A stretch of 64,000 nt of DNA from Noviherbaspirillum_A sp047237965 (lineage in GTDB: Bacteria > Pseudomonadota > Gammaproteobacteria > Burkholderiales > Burkholderiaceae_D): NCBI RefSeq assembly GCF_047237965.1, contig NZ_JBDFLX010000001.1, positions 1,116,001 through 1,180,000 of the forward strand, in the 5' to 3' direction. The position numbers and the translations under genes are program-made. The first letter of the stretch is position 1. The number at the start of each line of letters is the position of its first letter. Positions 38,289-50,969 of this stretch are shown piece after piece. Under the pieces are notes generated by a model. That model did no database searches, was not told where the DNA came from, and saw nothing but the letters and a program-made list of their open reading frames with translations.

Positions 38289-40553
38289 ATGCTAAGGACC
38301 ATCATTGCAAGAGGCATCCATCCCATCCCGGCCTGCCGGAACCACTATCCGTCAACGATGCCGACTGCCGCCAGATTCCTGGCGCGGCCACGTAGCATTC
38401 CATCCGCCTTCACTGACCGGCGTGAGCTGGCGTCACCGGCTCCGAGACGCCAATTTCATTCAAGCTCATTAATCTATTCCGATACGCCAAAGGTTGATCT
38501 TGGCGAGGAAATACGAACCGCGATCCTGGAAAGGGGCGAAACATACCCACCGCCGGAAGCAAGCGACCACGAGCTTCCCAAAAAATACAAAAAGTCCGCC
38601 CAGACTTTGATCGAAGGGGTGGGAGAGCAACTTCTATCACGCCCTTTCCCTGTCGGGAAAGCGCACTTGAAGAAAGAGTGCGAAGCGTTACTGAAGAAGA
38701 ATTTCTTGCCGATCTTTCACAGGATAGCGAATGCGGAAAAGGTGATGATATTTTGTGGCCGTAACACGGCCGAAGGAAAACTGACGGTTGAAGGTCCTGT
38801 CAGCGCAGCGATCGCGGCCTATACCCTTTACAAATGCCATAAGGTCGCGATCATCGTGAGCGACGAACCGAACAAGCGATTGATACAACTGCTGCTGACC
38901 GCACTCGACGAGAAATGCGGGAAATTTATGACCTACCTTCCCATCAATCAGGTCAACGGCACCCTGCTTTCCACCTTGTTCAGGCAGGTCACCAGCCGCA
39001 AGCCAGACGTGACCTTGTACATCGATATACCCGGACGCAATAGGGATGGTGATTATCTTGACGAGATGGGACGTCCGATTGCGCTATCGAATGTCGCATT
39101 TGATCAGGCTCTGAATCTCCAGAATGCGCAGAAAATGGAAGCCATCGCGCTCTGCAGCGGGATCAATAGCGCTGGCTATCCGGCGAATGAATCAGTGGCG
39201 AATTTCAGTCAGAAGGATGATGACCTTCGTACCACCGTGTCGGCGAGCCACTCACTGGTTCTGCCGGATGTCATTGCCGGAACGCTGTCGCTGATGGAAC
39301 TGGTCAGCACGGCGTGCACAGATCTTGAAGCCTGTAGCACCGCGCAGGTGCAGCGGTTGCTCTCCATCGCTGCCGAAAAGATTGAAGACATGAAACTGCA
39401 AGCGCCTGTATTGCGCAAGATGAGCAAGCCACGCCCTCCCTGGCAGGCAGCCGCGCCTGCCAGGATCGCTGAGGACCATCCCACACTTCAGATCCTCAAA
39501 TCGATCCATGATGTGATCGATGCCAGCCATGTGATGTGGCCGGCCTCGCTCGAGAAAATCAAGTTTTACGGCCCTGAAATCCGCCATGTAACCCTGTTTG
39601 ATTCGAGCGATGGCGTTCTGATCGCAACGGAAGATTTTCTGGACTATATGAGGGCCCGTTCGAATTTTCATGTCAAGGTTCAGGCCGTGGCTGATCACGA
39701 GAAGCGCCCTTACGGCAGATTTTTACCCGACGAATTATTCAGCGTCGTCGTCAACGGGCTTGCCTTCTGTGCGTCTCTCCAGGGAGACGCAATCGTCATG
39801 GTGTGCAACACCGCCTGCACCGTAGGGCTGGATCGCGTCAAGGCTGTCGTTGAAAAATGGCTCGTCGAAATGGATTTGCATTACAAGGTTGAGATCATCG
39901 ATCTGATAGCAACCGTGGCAGGTGCAATCCTCGATGAAGGCGGCGCCCGCCCCGTACTGCTTGCCACGCAGGCCACGGCTGAATCCCATGCCTATCCCCG
40001 GGCGATCGAGATCTTGGCCGAAAAGCAGGGAAAGGTAGCGCCTCTCGTCACGGTAATCGGGTGTGGCAACAGGGATAAAAGGCCCCAGGATGACTGGGCA
40101 ACGTTTGTCAACAACGGCGCCCATGATCCCAACCATCCTGACCATGAGGCTTTTTTATTTGCGGTCAAAACCTACGCCTACCAAATTCCGCTGAACGCTA
40201 GTTCAATCTGGCTATGCTGCACTCACTTTCCTATCTTGGCAAAATTCCTCAGAAAATATTTGAACGAACGTCTGGTTGCCATTGGCATGGAGCCGGACTG
40301 CATACTGATCGTTGACCCCCTGTCCTATCAGGCGGACGCAACGATTGTTCACCTGAGTAAGAAGAAATCCACCAAGAGCAAGGATTATGCCTCCCTGCGC
40401 AATCTTGAAGTAGTGACAACTGGATCGCATAAGGAGGTCAGTGAGTCAGTAAAAAGATATTTCAAACATGAAAAGCCGCTGATATTTGAAGTTGCATTCC
40501 CCCACATATCGATCGACCAAGGAAAGGCTCCTCCTCCTTCACTGGGAACTTGA
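38289..40553 (+). CDS. D-glutamate cyclase-like/glutamate racemase-like fusion protein, copy 2
   Basis: A 754-residue paralogue of the preceding gene, same direction, 191 bases downstream. GAGGAA lies five bases before the ATG at 38289; another ATG two codons earlier is possible. The domain plan is identical: cyclase-like region (FCGRNTAEGKL, DIPGRNRDGDYLDEMG), then racemase-like region with FDSSDGVLIA, the classic PYG motif, Cys506 in VCNTAC, TQATAESHAYPRA and Cys644 in CCTHFPIL. The N-terminus contains RRQFHSSS, like a mitochondrial processing site. Many blocks are identical between the copies while the linkers differ, pointing to an old duplication with constraint on the active sites. Confidence 0.75.
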   Translation: MLRTIIARGIHPIPACRNHYPSTMPTAARFLARPRSIPSAFTDRRELASPAPRRQFHSSSLIYSDTPKVDLGEEIRTAILERGETYPPPEASDHELPKKYKKSAQTLIEGVGEQLLSRPFPVGKAHLKKECEALLKKNFLPIFHRIANAEKVMIFCGRNTAEGKLTVEGPVSAAIAAYTLYKCHKVAIIVSDEPNKRLIQLLLTALDEKCGKFMTYLPINQVNGTLLSTLFRQVTSRKPDVTLYIDIPGRNRDGDYLDEMGRPIALSNVAFDQALNLQNAQKMEAIALCSGINSAGYPANESVANFSQKDDDLRTTVSASHSLVLPDVIAGTLSLMELVSTACTDLEACSTAQVQRLLSIAAEKIEDMKLQAPVLRKMSKPRPPWQAAAPARIAEDHPTLQILKSIHDVIDASHVMWPASLEKIKFYGPEIRHVTLFDSSDGVLIATEDFLDYMRARSNFHVKVQAVADHEKRPYGRFLPDELFSVVVNGLAFCASLQGDAIVMVCNTACTVGLDRVKAVVEKWLVEMDLHYKVEIIDLIATVAGAILDEGGARPVLLATQATAESHAYPRAIEILAEKQGKVAPLVTVIGCGNRDKRPQDDWATFVNNGAHDPNHPDHEAFLFAVKTYAYQIPLNASSIWLCCTHFPILAKFLRKYLNERLVAIGMEPDCILIVDPLSYQADATIVHLSKKKSTKSKDYASLRNLEVVTTGSHKEVSESVKRYFKHEKPLIFEVAFPHISIDQGKAPPPSLGT

Positions 40554-40560
40554 ACCACAA

Positions 40561-40583
40561 GGCAACCCGACGCACGGGTTGCC
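40561..40583 (+). terminator. Hairpin after the second fusion gene
   Basis: GGCAACCCG (40561-40569) pairs perfectly with CGGGTTGCC (40575-40583) across a five-base loop, followed by GATTGCTTCT. The T-run is poor, so this is a probable rather than certain terminator. Confidence 0.55.
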
Positions 40584-40689
40584 GATTGCTTCTCCCAACC
40601 TTTTCGCCGGCCTTTCCAATCATCTAGCGTTGGTAAATTCATTTGCTTGCCTTCCTCCTTCGCACGTCATACACAACATACAACAGTTT

Positions 40690-40709
40690 TACTGTATAAA
40701 AGCACAGTC
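40690..40709 (+). promoter_or_regulatory. LexA/SOS-box-like operator upstream of parE
   Basis: The 20 bases contain CTGT-N8-ACAG with flanking TA on the left (TACTGTATAAAAGCACAG), very close to the gammaproteobacterial LexA consensus. It overlaps the expected -35 position of the parE promoter, where a repressor would block RNA polymerase. LexA binding is inferred from sequence only. Confidence 0.6.
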
Positions 40710-40716
40710 TTTTTGC

Positions 40717-40722
40717 TATAAT
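40717..40722 (+). promoter_or_regulatory. Extended -10 element of the parE promoter
   Basis: TGCTATAAT contains a perfect -10 hexamer TATAAT (40717-40722) with an upstream TG as in extended -10 promoters. The -35 region would fall within the LexA-like box (for example TGTATA at 40693-40698). The leader to parE would be about 130 bases. Confidence 0.6.
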
Positions 40723-40858
40723 TCCATTCTGGTACAACGCCGCAGCAAATTCGAAGTTCGCCCCAAGCCTTGTATTTCATTAGAATGCAGGCATTTTGCA
40801 CCGGCAAGTCCAGTTCGCCGGACCCGGCGCTTCCCTGTCTTTCACTGCTTCCCACCGA

Positions 40859-42846
<1,988 letters not shown>

Positions 42847-42847
<1 letters not shown>

Positions 42848-43614
42848 TGCGATGGGTCGCGCTGCTCTGCGGAATGGCGCTGGCCTGCGCGACACAGCTC
42901 GCGCGGGCCGACATCTACGGTTATATCGATGCCGACGGCAATGCCCACTTCGCTACCGACAAGCTCGATGAGCGCTACCAGCTGTTCATGCGCGGCGACG
43001 GCGCGTTCGATTCGCGCGAACTGACCGCGCCGGCGCCGCAGGCCGTGCCGGCCGATGGCTTGCAGCGCTACCTGTCGCAGCATCCCAACCTGAAGCGCTT
43101 CGAGCCGCTGCTGGCGCAGGCGGCGCATGAGTTTGCGGTGGAGCTTCCGCTATTGAAGGCGGTGATGGCGGCCGAGTCGGGCTTCAATCCCGACGCGGTG
43201 TCGCCCAGGGGCGCAATCGGCCTGATGCAGGTCATGCCCGCCACTGCCGAACGCTATGGCCTGCAGGGCGACCAGCGCAAGAGCCTCACCGAGAAGCTGT
43301 TTGACCCGAAGACCAATATCCGCCTGGCGGCGCGTTACCTGCGCGACCTGATGCGCCTGTTTCCCGACCAGCTGGCGCTGGTGCTGGCGTCCTATAACGC
43401 CGGCGAGGGCGCGGTGCAGAAGTACCGCAACAGCATTCCGCCTTACCCGGAAACCCGTAATTACGTGAAGCTGGTGACCCAGTTCTACCAGCTCTACAAC
43501 CCGGTGCCCGCTGCGCCCGCCAAGGCCGACCAGCCTGCCGGCGCAGGCAACCGGGTCACCCTGACCCTGCCTGGCCGCGGCAACCTGCCGACCCGGCCGG
43601 CAAACAATCAATAA
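42847..43614 (+). CDS. Lytic transglycosylase (SLT domain)
   Basis: The 255-residue secreted protein begins with a signal peptide (MRWVALLCGMALACATQLARA) and carries a DUF4124-like DIYGYIDADGNAHF region. The Slt domain follows, with the catalytic Glu in AAESGFNP and the motifs GAIGLMQVMPATAERYG and ASYNAGEGAV. It should cleave peptidoglycan between MurNAc and GlcNAc in the periplasm. Its ATG overlaps the parE stop (TGATG), and parC starts 13 bases later, so it lies inside a par transcription unit. Confidence 0.93.
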
Positions 43615-43627
43615 GCCTGACAACGAC

Positions 43628-45934
<2,307 letters not shown>

Positions 45935-46188
45935 CAGCGATACCGATTCATCGCGTGCCGGACGAGACAGGGAAATCTTCTCGTCTGGAGGCGCGAGTGG
46001 AGCGTCAATAGCCAAGCTATTGACGACGATCCCAGCGCGGCCAGGCCGGAAGAAAACGCCGTTTCATGGCGCGTTATGGTCCGGGCCTGGGTCTGGGCTT
46101 GGGCTCGGCCTTGGGCATGCTCCAGCGCCTGGACGGCCCGTGAGGATGTTGCGACCGGCCTGACATGAGGCCAGCCACTTCTTCACGC
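45935..46188. other. Intergenic region after parC, no gene seen
   Basis: These 254 bases contain no credible gene. A short run of GGGCCTGGGTCTGGGCTTGG-type repeats lies at about 46081-46105. No strong terminator is visible between parC and the convergent unrecognised gene. Confidence 0.4.
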
Positions 46189-47961
46189 TCAGCTATCGGC
46201 CCCGTCAGGCTGCACTGCCTTTTCTTCAGGCATGGCGGACTGTGGTTGAACCCGGCGATCGGCGCGAAAATAGCCCCGCTCGAGCTTCTTGAACAACGCT
46301 GCGTCCCGGTTTTCATAGGCATGATCCAGCAAGGCCTCGGCATACGATGAATACCGCTCCTTGTCCCGGCACATTACAGCAAGTAACGATTCGAACACTG
46401 CGGGATAGTCCCTGGCCAACAACACCGGCAGACATGGAAACAATGCCGTCTCACAGAGGGCGTCGAGTACCACCGCTGCGGAATGATCACCTGCCATCCA
46501 GTCAATCTGCGACAGCCACGCCAAGACCACATCTTGCCTGGCGCCTTGCTCTATGCCGGAAGCAAGCAGTTGCGCTGGTGTGGCGGACGGGTAATACATC
46601 CCAAGTATGCCTATTGCGAGCGACGGGCTGGTTTGCAAGGCCAATGCGAGGCACTGTTTCAGCAACGCCGGCTTGTCGGCGGGGTCGACCGCCGGAAGCA
46701 GATGCATGAATAAGGCCTCTTGGTCGTGCATGGTCGCCCACCGCAATCCTTCGGCCAGTAGATGCGCCCGGCCATGCAGAACGTTGGCTAGATTAAACCT
46801 GCACGAGCCCCCTTGGGAACACAGGCTGGCAATACTTTCAAGAAGGCGGTTCAGGTTGGTCGTGTCGCCTTGTCCAGCTTCCAGAATATCCATCTCCCGG
46901 CAGATCGTAACGGAGTGTACGACGCGCTGGTAGATCTGCGCGCCGCTGGTGCCTGAGCATTCTTTCATGCGAAGCAGTGAAGGATAGTGCGCCAGAAGTT
47001 CGTCCATCGCCTCCAATTCGCAGCGCTCGGCGCGTGCGGCAAAAACGTTTTCCAGCTTGGTCTCTTGTCGCTGTGCTTGCGCACCTTGGACTACTGGCGC
47101 GCGCATCGCGCGAGCCAGAGCACGCAAGTCCTTGCGTGCTCCCACGATGCGTGCTCCATTGCTGCCTTCCAGGCTGGCGATCAGGTGCTCTTGCCGTGCC
47201 TGCGCCGACGTGCGAGGCGCACCGACCACAAGCGCGCGCTTGAACCTGCCACCCACACAGGCAAACGTGTCGCCCGTCACGCCCAACATGCGCGCTGCAA
47301 TGTACTCCGGTTCCAGATAAGCAGGCTGGCCCCTGACCTCGCCTATATATGCGCACAGATCCTTGATCGCGTTGATGATATTGTGATCCGTACCCCCCTT
47401 TCGGCAAGAATGCGTCATCGTTGGTCCAGTGTTCCATATTGGTCTTTCCGGGTCATAGTGATCCCGCATCTTTCCACTCTGAACCCAGGCGGCATGAATA
47501 GTGCCTTTCCAGGAAGGCCGCAATGGGCCGTAATCAGTCCTGGGGGGCGTACGCAGCGCGCAGATCAAATCCAGGGCAGGTATCCCTACCCCCTCCTCGG
47601 AGACCTGCACTACCTGACCGTTAATGCTTGCGAAGCAGGCCACAACCTGGGTTTGCGGCCCCAACGAATTGTTGAGATACAAGTCCTCCACGACGTTGTT
47701 GTGCTGTGCATAGTCGCTGGCAGTTTCAATCACTACGTACTTCAGTTCAGCCTTGATTGCCGCGTCTTTGATTGCCTCCAGTTCTTCACTGCACCGTCCC
47801 GGCCCCCACAAAAGCACGAGGTCCATTGGTTGGGAGTCACTCTCCCGCACCATGCAAGGTGCCGGCTGCTCGGTGGCTTCGGCACCCTGTGTGGCGCCGC
47901 TTGAATAACAGTGGCTTCCGGGTCCCAGTGTCCTTAAAGAATAAACGCTGCTAACTAACAT
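46189..47961 (-). CDS. Unrecognised 590-residue protein, possibly effector-like
   Basis: AAGG lies seven bases before the ATG at 47961; two earlier ATGs are in frame. The first 50 residues are rich in Ser, Gly and Thr without a Sec signal. A mixed region (about 50-280) has several Cys and His residues (for example WGPGRC, VVACFASINGQ, TIHAAWVQSGKM, TMTHSCRKGG), and the C-terminal half looks like stacked helices (LLPAVDPADKPALLKQCLALAL, SIEQ/ASGIEQGARQDVVLAWL, VLLARDYPAVFESLL). No known catalytic motif is clear to me. Composition is less GC-rich than in parC, suggesting acquisition. The 162-codon ORF upstream overlaps its start. Confidence 0.65.
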   Translation of the reverse strand: MLVSSVYSLRTLGPGSHCYSSGATQGAEATEQPAPCMVRESDSQPMDLVLLWGPGRCSEELEAIKDAAIKAELKYVVIETASDYAQHNNVVEDLYLNNSLGPQTQVVACFASINGQVVQVSEEGVGIPALDLICALRTPPRTDYGPLRPSWKGTIHAAWVQSGKMRDHYDPERPIWNTGPTMTHSCRKGGTDHNIINAIKDLCAYIGEVRGQPAYLEPEYIAARMLGVTGDTFACVGGRFKRALVVGAPRTSAQARQEHLIASLEGSNGARIVGARKDLRALARAMRAPVVQGAQAQRQETKLENVFAARAERCELEAMDELLAHYPSLLRMKECSGTSGAQIYQRVVHSVTICREMDILEAGQGDTTNLNRLLESIASLCSQGGSCRFNLANVLHGRAHLLAEGLRWATMHDQEALFMHLLPAVDPADKPALLKQCLALALQTSPSLAIGILGMYYPSATPAQLLASGIEQGARQDVVLAWLSQIDWMAGDHSAAVVLDALCETALFPCLPVLLARDYPAVFESLLAVMCRDKERYSSYAEALLDHAYENRDAALFKKLERGYFRADRRVQPQSAMPEEKAVQPDGADS

Positions 47962-48439
47962 AGTCATACCTTGCTGATAAGTCGAAAGAAATGCCTTGGA
48001 AATCGTTGACTGCATGCGCCAGGGCACGAATGGAAAAACTTGCGCGGCAGCCCGCCCGGGTCAGTCCTGCCAGGAGGCAGCGGCCAGCCGCACAGAAACG
48101 GCCATCGAGCGAGACCGCTGCTTGAAGAAAGTTTGTTCGGTCGTCTGCATGCGGCCCGTGTCGCGCAACGCGCAGGCCGCAGCGTCCAGTCCGGGCCAGT
48201 GCGGCATTGAGCTGCCCAACAAAAAGGAGCGCGAAACCTTGCTCTACGAAGCGAACCCTTGCAGCGGCGCGCCAGGCAGACAGGGGCTTGCCGCCCGCCG
48301 TTAGGGCTTGCCAGAAAGCGGCAGTGGCCAGCGCGGCAAAGTCGGCACCGAAGCCGATGCGTGCGGCCGGTTCAACCGGCGTCATGCCATCCGAACGGAT
48401 CGTAGAATCGGCGTTCTCGCTTGCCACAACCCTGACCAA
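47951..48439 (-). CDS. Hypothetical small protein upstream of the 590-residue gene
   Basis: A 162-residue ORF whose last 11 bases overlap the start of the unrecognised downstream gene, as expected for translational coupling. Codon choice looks protein-like (many GCC, CTG, GGC codons), but the product is Ala/Arg-rich and matches nothing I know. If the downstream protein is secreted, this could be its partner or chaperone, which is speculative. It may also be non-coding. Confidence 0.35.
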   Translation of the reverse strand: MVRVVASENADSTIRSDGMTPVEPAARIGFGADFAALATAAFWQALTAGGKPLSAWRAAARVRFVEQGFALLFVGQLNAALARTGRCGLRVARHGPHADDRTNFLQAAVSLDGRFCAAGRCLLAGLTRAGCRASFSIRALAHAVNDFQGISFDLSARYDYVS

Positions 48440-48986
48440 TGCCAGTGACTTGACTCCGACGGCATGATGCGAGGCAGTCTTGCCCTTGCGATCGGGCTGG
48501 ATTCACGTCGGCGCCCTGCGCTGTTCTCTCGCGCACACCACGGCGAAGATGTGCAGTTGCTTAGGGGCGGGAGGTTTCGGTGGCGCGGCTATGGAACTGG
48601 TGGGAAAGGAATCACGACACGCGTCGTGTTTGAATGCGGTTGCTGCAAATGCCATTGGATCAGCTTAGTAAATCAATCGGAAAAAGCGCGTGCGCTCGGG
48701 ATGCTCAGCTTCCTGTCAGCAGCGACACACGTACTGTGCGTTTCGCAGCATTGAGCTGATGACCGCCCTTCGTAACCGTTTTCAATTCATTTGTTCGCTG
48801 ATAGCCCTAAATTTTTACGATCGACGGTCTACAGAAGAACTGGCGAGAATCCTTGCTGGGCTTGGTGCGGGACTTGCCTTCCGGAATCGTTGCTACAGCT
48901 GCTTGTCGCAGCCAAAGGCAACGGACGTCAATAGCCGAGGCGAAAAGTGCGATGGCCGCAGCTCCGCCTGGGCCCTGAGCCGCGCG
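48440..48986. other. Intergenic region, no gene seen
   Basis: About 550 bases without a credible gene. Short plus-strand ORFs (for example 48464-48754) have no ribosome site or recognisable product. Composition is mixed, and a tract near 48780-48830 is AT-rich. Confidence 0.4.
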
Positions 48987-49020
48987 AAAAAAAACGGCGG
49001 CCGTTTCACCGGCCGCCGTT
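48987..49020 (-). terminator. Intrinsic terminator after the aminotransferase gene
   Basis: On the minus strand, AACGGCGGCCG pairs with CGGCCGCCGTT (11-bp stem, six-base loop), followed by a run of eight T. It is 19 bases beyond the aminotransferase stop. Confidence 0.92.
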
Positions 49021-49038
49021 CAGTGAAGTCGATGCTGG

Positions 49039-50232
49039 TCAGCTGCGCGCCGCGATCAGCCTTGCCAGCTTCTGCACGCCGATGCGGATCTGCTCCGGCG
49101 GCACCGTCACGAAACTCAGGCGCATCGTGTTCGAGGCCGGCGTGTTGGCATAGAAAGGCGCGCCCGGCACGAAGGCGACGTTTTCCGCGACCGCCGCCTC
49201 CAGCAGCTCCATGCTGTTGATATGCGCCGGCAGCGTCACCCAGATGAACATGCCGCCTTGCGGGCGGGTCCAGGTGGCGCTGGCCGGGAAGAATTCCTGC
49301 AGCGCGTCCAGCATGGCCTGGCACTGGTCGGCGTAGAGCTGGCGTATGGTCGGGATATGCTCGGAGAGGAAACCGTCCTTGACCACTTCATGCACCACCA
49401 TCTGGGTCAGCTGCGCGGTATGCAGGTCGGTTGCCTGCTTGGCCTGCTCCAGCTTGCGCGCCAGCGGCACCGGCGCCACCGCATAACCAAGGCGGATGCC
49501 GGGGGTCAGCACCTTGGAGAACGAACCCATGTAGACCACGCCGCCGGGGTTCATGTTGAGCAGCTTGGGCAGCGGCTCGCCGTTATAGCTCAGGGCGCCG
49601 TAGGGGTCGTCCTCGATCAGCGGGATGCCCAGGCGCGCGCAGGTTTCCACCAGCGCCACGCGGCGCTCCATCGTCATGCTGCGGCCGGTCGGGTTCTGGA
49701 AGTTGGGCAGCGAGTACAGGAGGCGCGCGCCCTGCCCGACCGCCTCCAGGTCGGCCGGCACCAGGCCGTCGTCGTCGGTGGCCACCGACACGAACTGCGG
49801 CCGGTACACCGAGAAGGCCTGCAGCGCGCCCAGGTAGCTGGGTGTTTCCACCAATACCTTGCTGCCTTCGTCGACCAGCACCTTGCCCAGCAGGTCCAGG
49901 CCCTGCTGCGAGCCCGACAGCATCAGCACCTGTTCCGGTACGATCTTCGAGTCAGGCGTGGACAGCGAGTCGGCGATCCATTCCCGCAGCGGCGCATAGC
50001 CGTCGCTCGGGCCGTACTGCAGGGCCACGCGGCCGGCGCGGGTCAGTACCGCGTCGTAGGCCTCGCGCATGCGCTCGACCGGGAAGGTCAGAGGCGACGG
50101 CAAGCCGCCGGCGAAGGAAATGATTTCCGGGCGCATCGTGATTTTCAGGATTTCACGGATGGCGGAGCTTTGCAGCTGCTCGGCGCGTTGCGAGAACTGC
50201 CACTGGATGGGGTTGGGGTTTTCGATTTTCAT
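49039..50232 (-). CDS. PLP-dependent aminotransferase (class I/II, LysN/MocR-like)
   Basis: The 397-residue enzyme has the fold-type I aminotransferase pattern: ISFAGGLPSPLTFP near residue 37, YSLPNFQNPTGRSM, DDPYGALSYNGEP and the PLP-binding Lys in GSFSKVLTPGIRLGY. It resembles the group containing 2-aminoadipate and aromatic transaminases. No N-terminal GntR-type DNA-binding domain is present, so it is not a MocR regulator. The amino-group donor and acceptor are unknown. A RidA-family gene lies just upstream on the same strand, a sensible partner for a PLP enzyme. Confidence 0.9.
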   Translation of the reverse strand: MKIENPNPIQWQFSQRAEQLQSSAIREILKITMRPEIISFAGGLPSPLTFPVERMREAYDAVLTRAGRVALQYGPSDGYAPLREWIADSLSTPDSKIVPEQVLMLSGSQQGLDLLGKVLVDEGSKVLVETPSYLGALQAFSVYRPQFVSVATDDDGLVPADLEAVGQGARLLYSLPNFQNPTGRSMTMERRVALVETCARLGIPLIEDDPYGALSYNGEPLPKLLNMNPGGVVYMGSFSKVLTPGIRLGYAVAPVPLARKLEQAKQATDLHTAQLTQMVVHEVVKDGFLSEHIPTIRQLYADQCQAMLDALQEFFPASATWTRPQGGMFIWVTLPAHINSMELLEAAVAENVAFVPGAPFYANTPASNTMRLSFVTVPPEQIRIGVQKLARLIAARS

Positions 50233-50267
50233 GCTGGGAAAAGTGGTGTGCCGGTTGCGGTGCGTAG

Positions 50268-50726
50268 TCAGGCCAGTTCGGCGATCAGTTCGATTTCAAC
50301 ACAGGCGCCGAGCGGGATCTGCGCCACGCCGAAGGCGGAACGGGCATGGCGGCCGGCGTCGCCAAAGACCTCGACCAGCAGCTCGGAAGCGCCGTTCGTC
50401 ACCAGGTGCTGCTCGGTGAAGTCAGGCGTGGAATTGACCAGGCTCATTACCTTGACGATGCGCCGCACCCGGCCGAGATCGCCGCCGCAGGCTGCCTTCA
50501 GGGTGGAGAGCAGGTCGATGGCCACCAGACGCGCCGCCTGTTTGCCCTCTTCGGTGCCGAGGTCGCGGCCGAGCTGGCCTACCCAGGGCTTGCCATCTTT
50601 CTTGGCGATATGGCCGGACAGAAAAACCTGGTTGCCGCTTTGCGCATACATGACGTAAGCCGCGGCGGGCGCGGCGGCGGCGGGCAAAGTGATGCCAAGG
50701 GCAAGCAGTTTTTCGTCTATCGACAT
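50268..50726 (-). CDS. RidA/YjgF-family protein
   Basis: The 152-residue product resembles the RidA family (enamine/imine deaminases): LALGITLPAAAAPAAAYVMYAQSGNQVFLSGHIAKKDGK and the conserved Arg/Glu region RSAFGVAQIPLGACVEIELIAEL. RidA proteins remove reactive 2-aminoacrylate made by PLP enzymes, and the next gene downstream encodes one. The ATG at 50726 follows a GGAGTCCTCC-like sequence. The huge frame extending antisense through htpG to 53072 is rejected. Confidence 0.88.
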   Translation of the reverse strand: MSIDEKLLALGITLPAAAAPAAAYVMYAQSGNQVFLSGHIAKKDGKPWVGQLGRDLGTEEGKQAARLVAIDLLSTLKAACGGDLGRVRRIVKVMSLVNSTPDFTEQHLVTNGASELLVEVFGDAGRHARSAFGVAQIPLGACVEIELIAELA

Positions 50727-50842
50727 GGAGGACTCCGGAAAAGATGGGAAACGGACGCACCGAACAATGGCATGCGCCGGGGAAACCCGCAATTTTACTC
50801 CTAAGCCCGGCCGGGGGGCGGCCGGCTCGTTGAAATTGCAGG

Positions 50843-50871
50843 CTTGAAATGCCCGGCGGCCAGCCCCATAT
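50843..50871 (+). promoter_or_regulatory. Sigma-32 heat-shock promoter of htpG
   Basis: CTTGAAA (50843-50849) and CCCCATAT (50864-50871) are separated by 14 bases, a near-perfect sigma-32 promoter. Start would be near 50879, about 90 bases ahead of htpG. Confidence 0.88.
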
Positions 50872-50969
50872 CCGCGACACCTTGCAATATCAGCCACATA
50901 TTCTGGCAATCGCTGGCGCCGGGCACTGCGGGTGCGCCGGCACATGTTCAATCCACCTCCGAGGAAAAA

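Noticed and set aside
48464..49220. Plus-strand ORFs of 96 and 176 codons before the aminotransferase terminator
   Set aside because: They lack ribosome sites, and the longer one runs through a terminator hairpin and into antisense of the aminotransferase gene.
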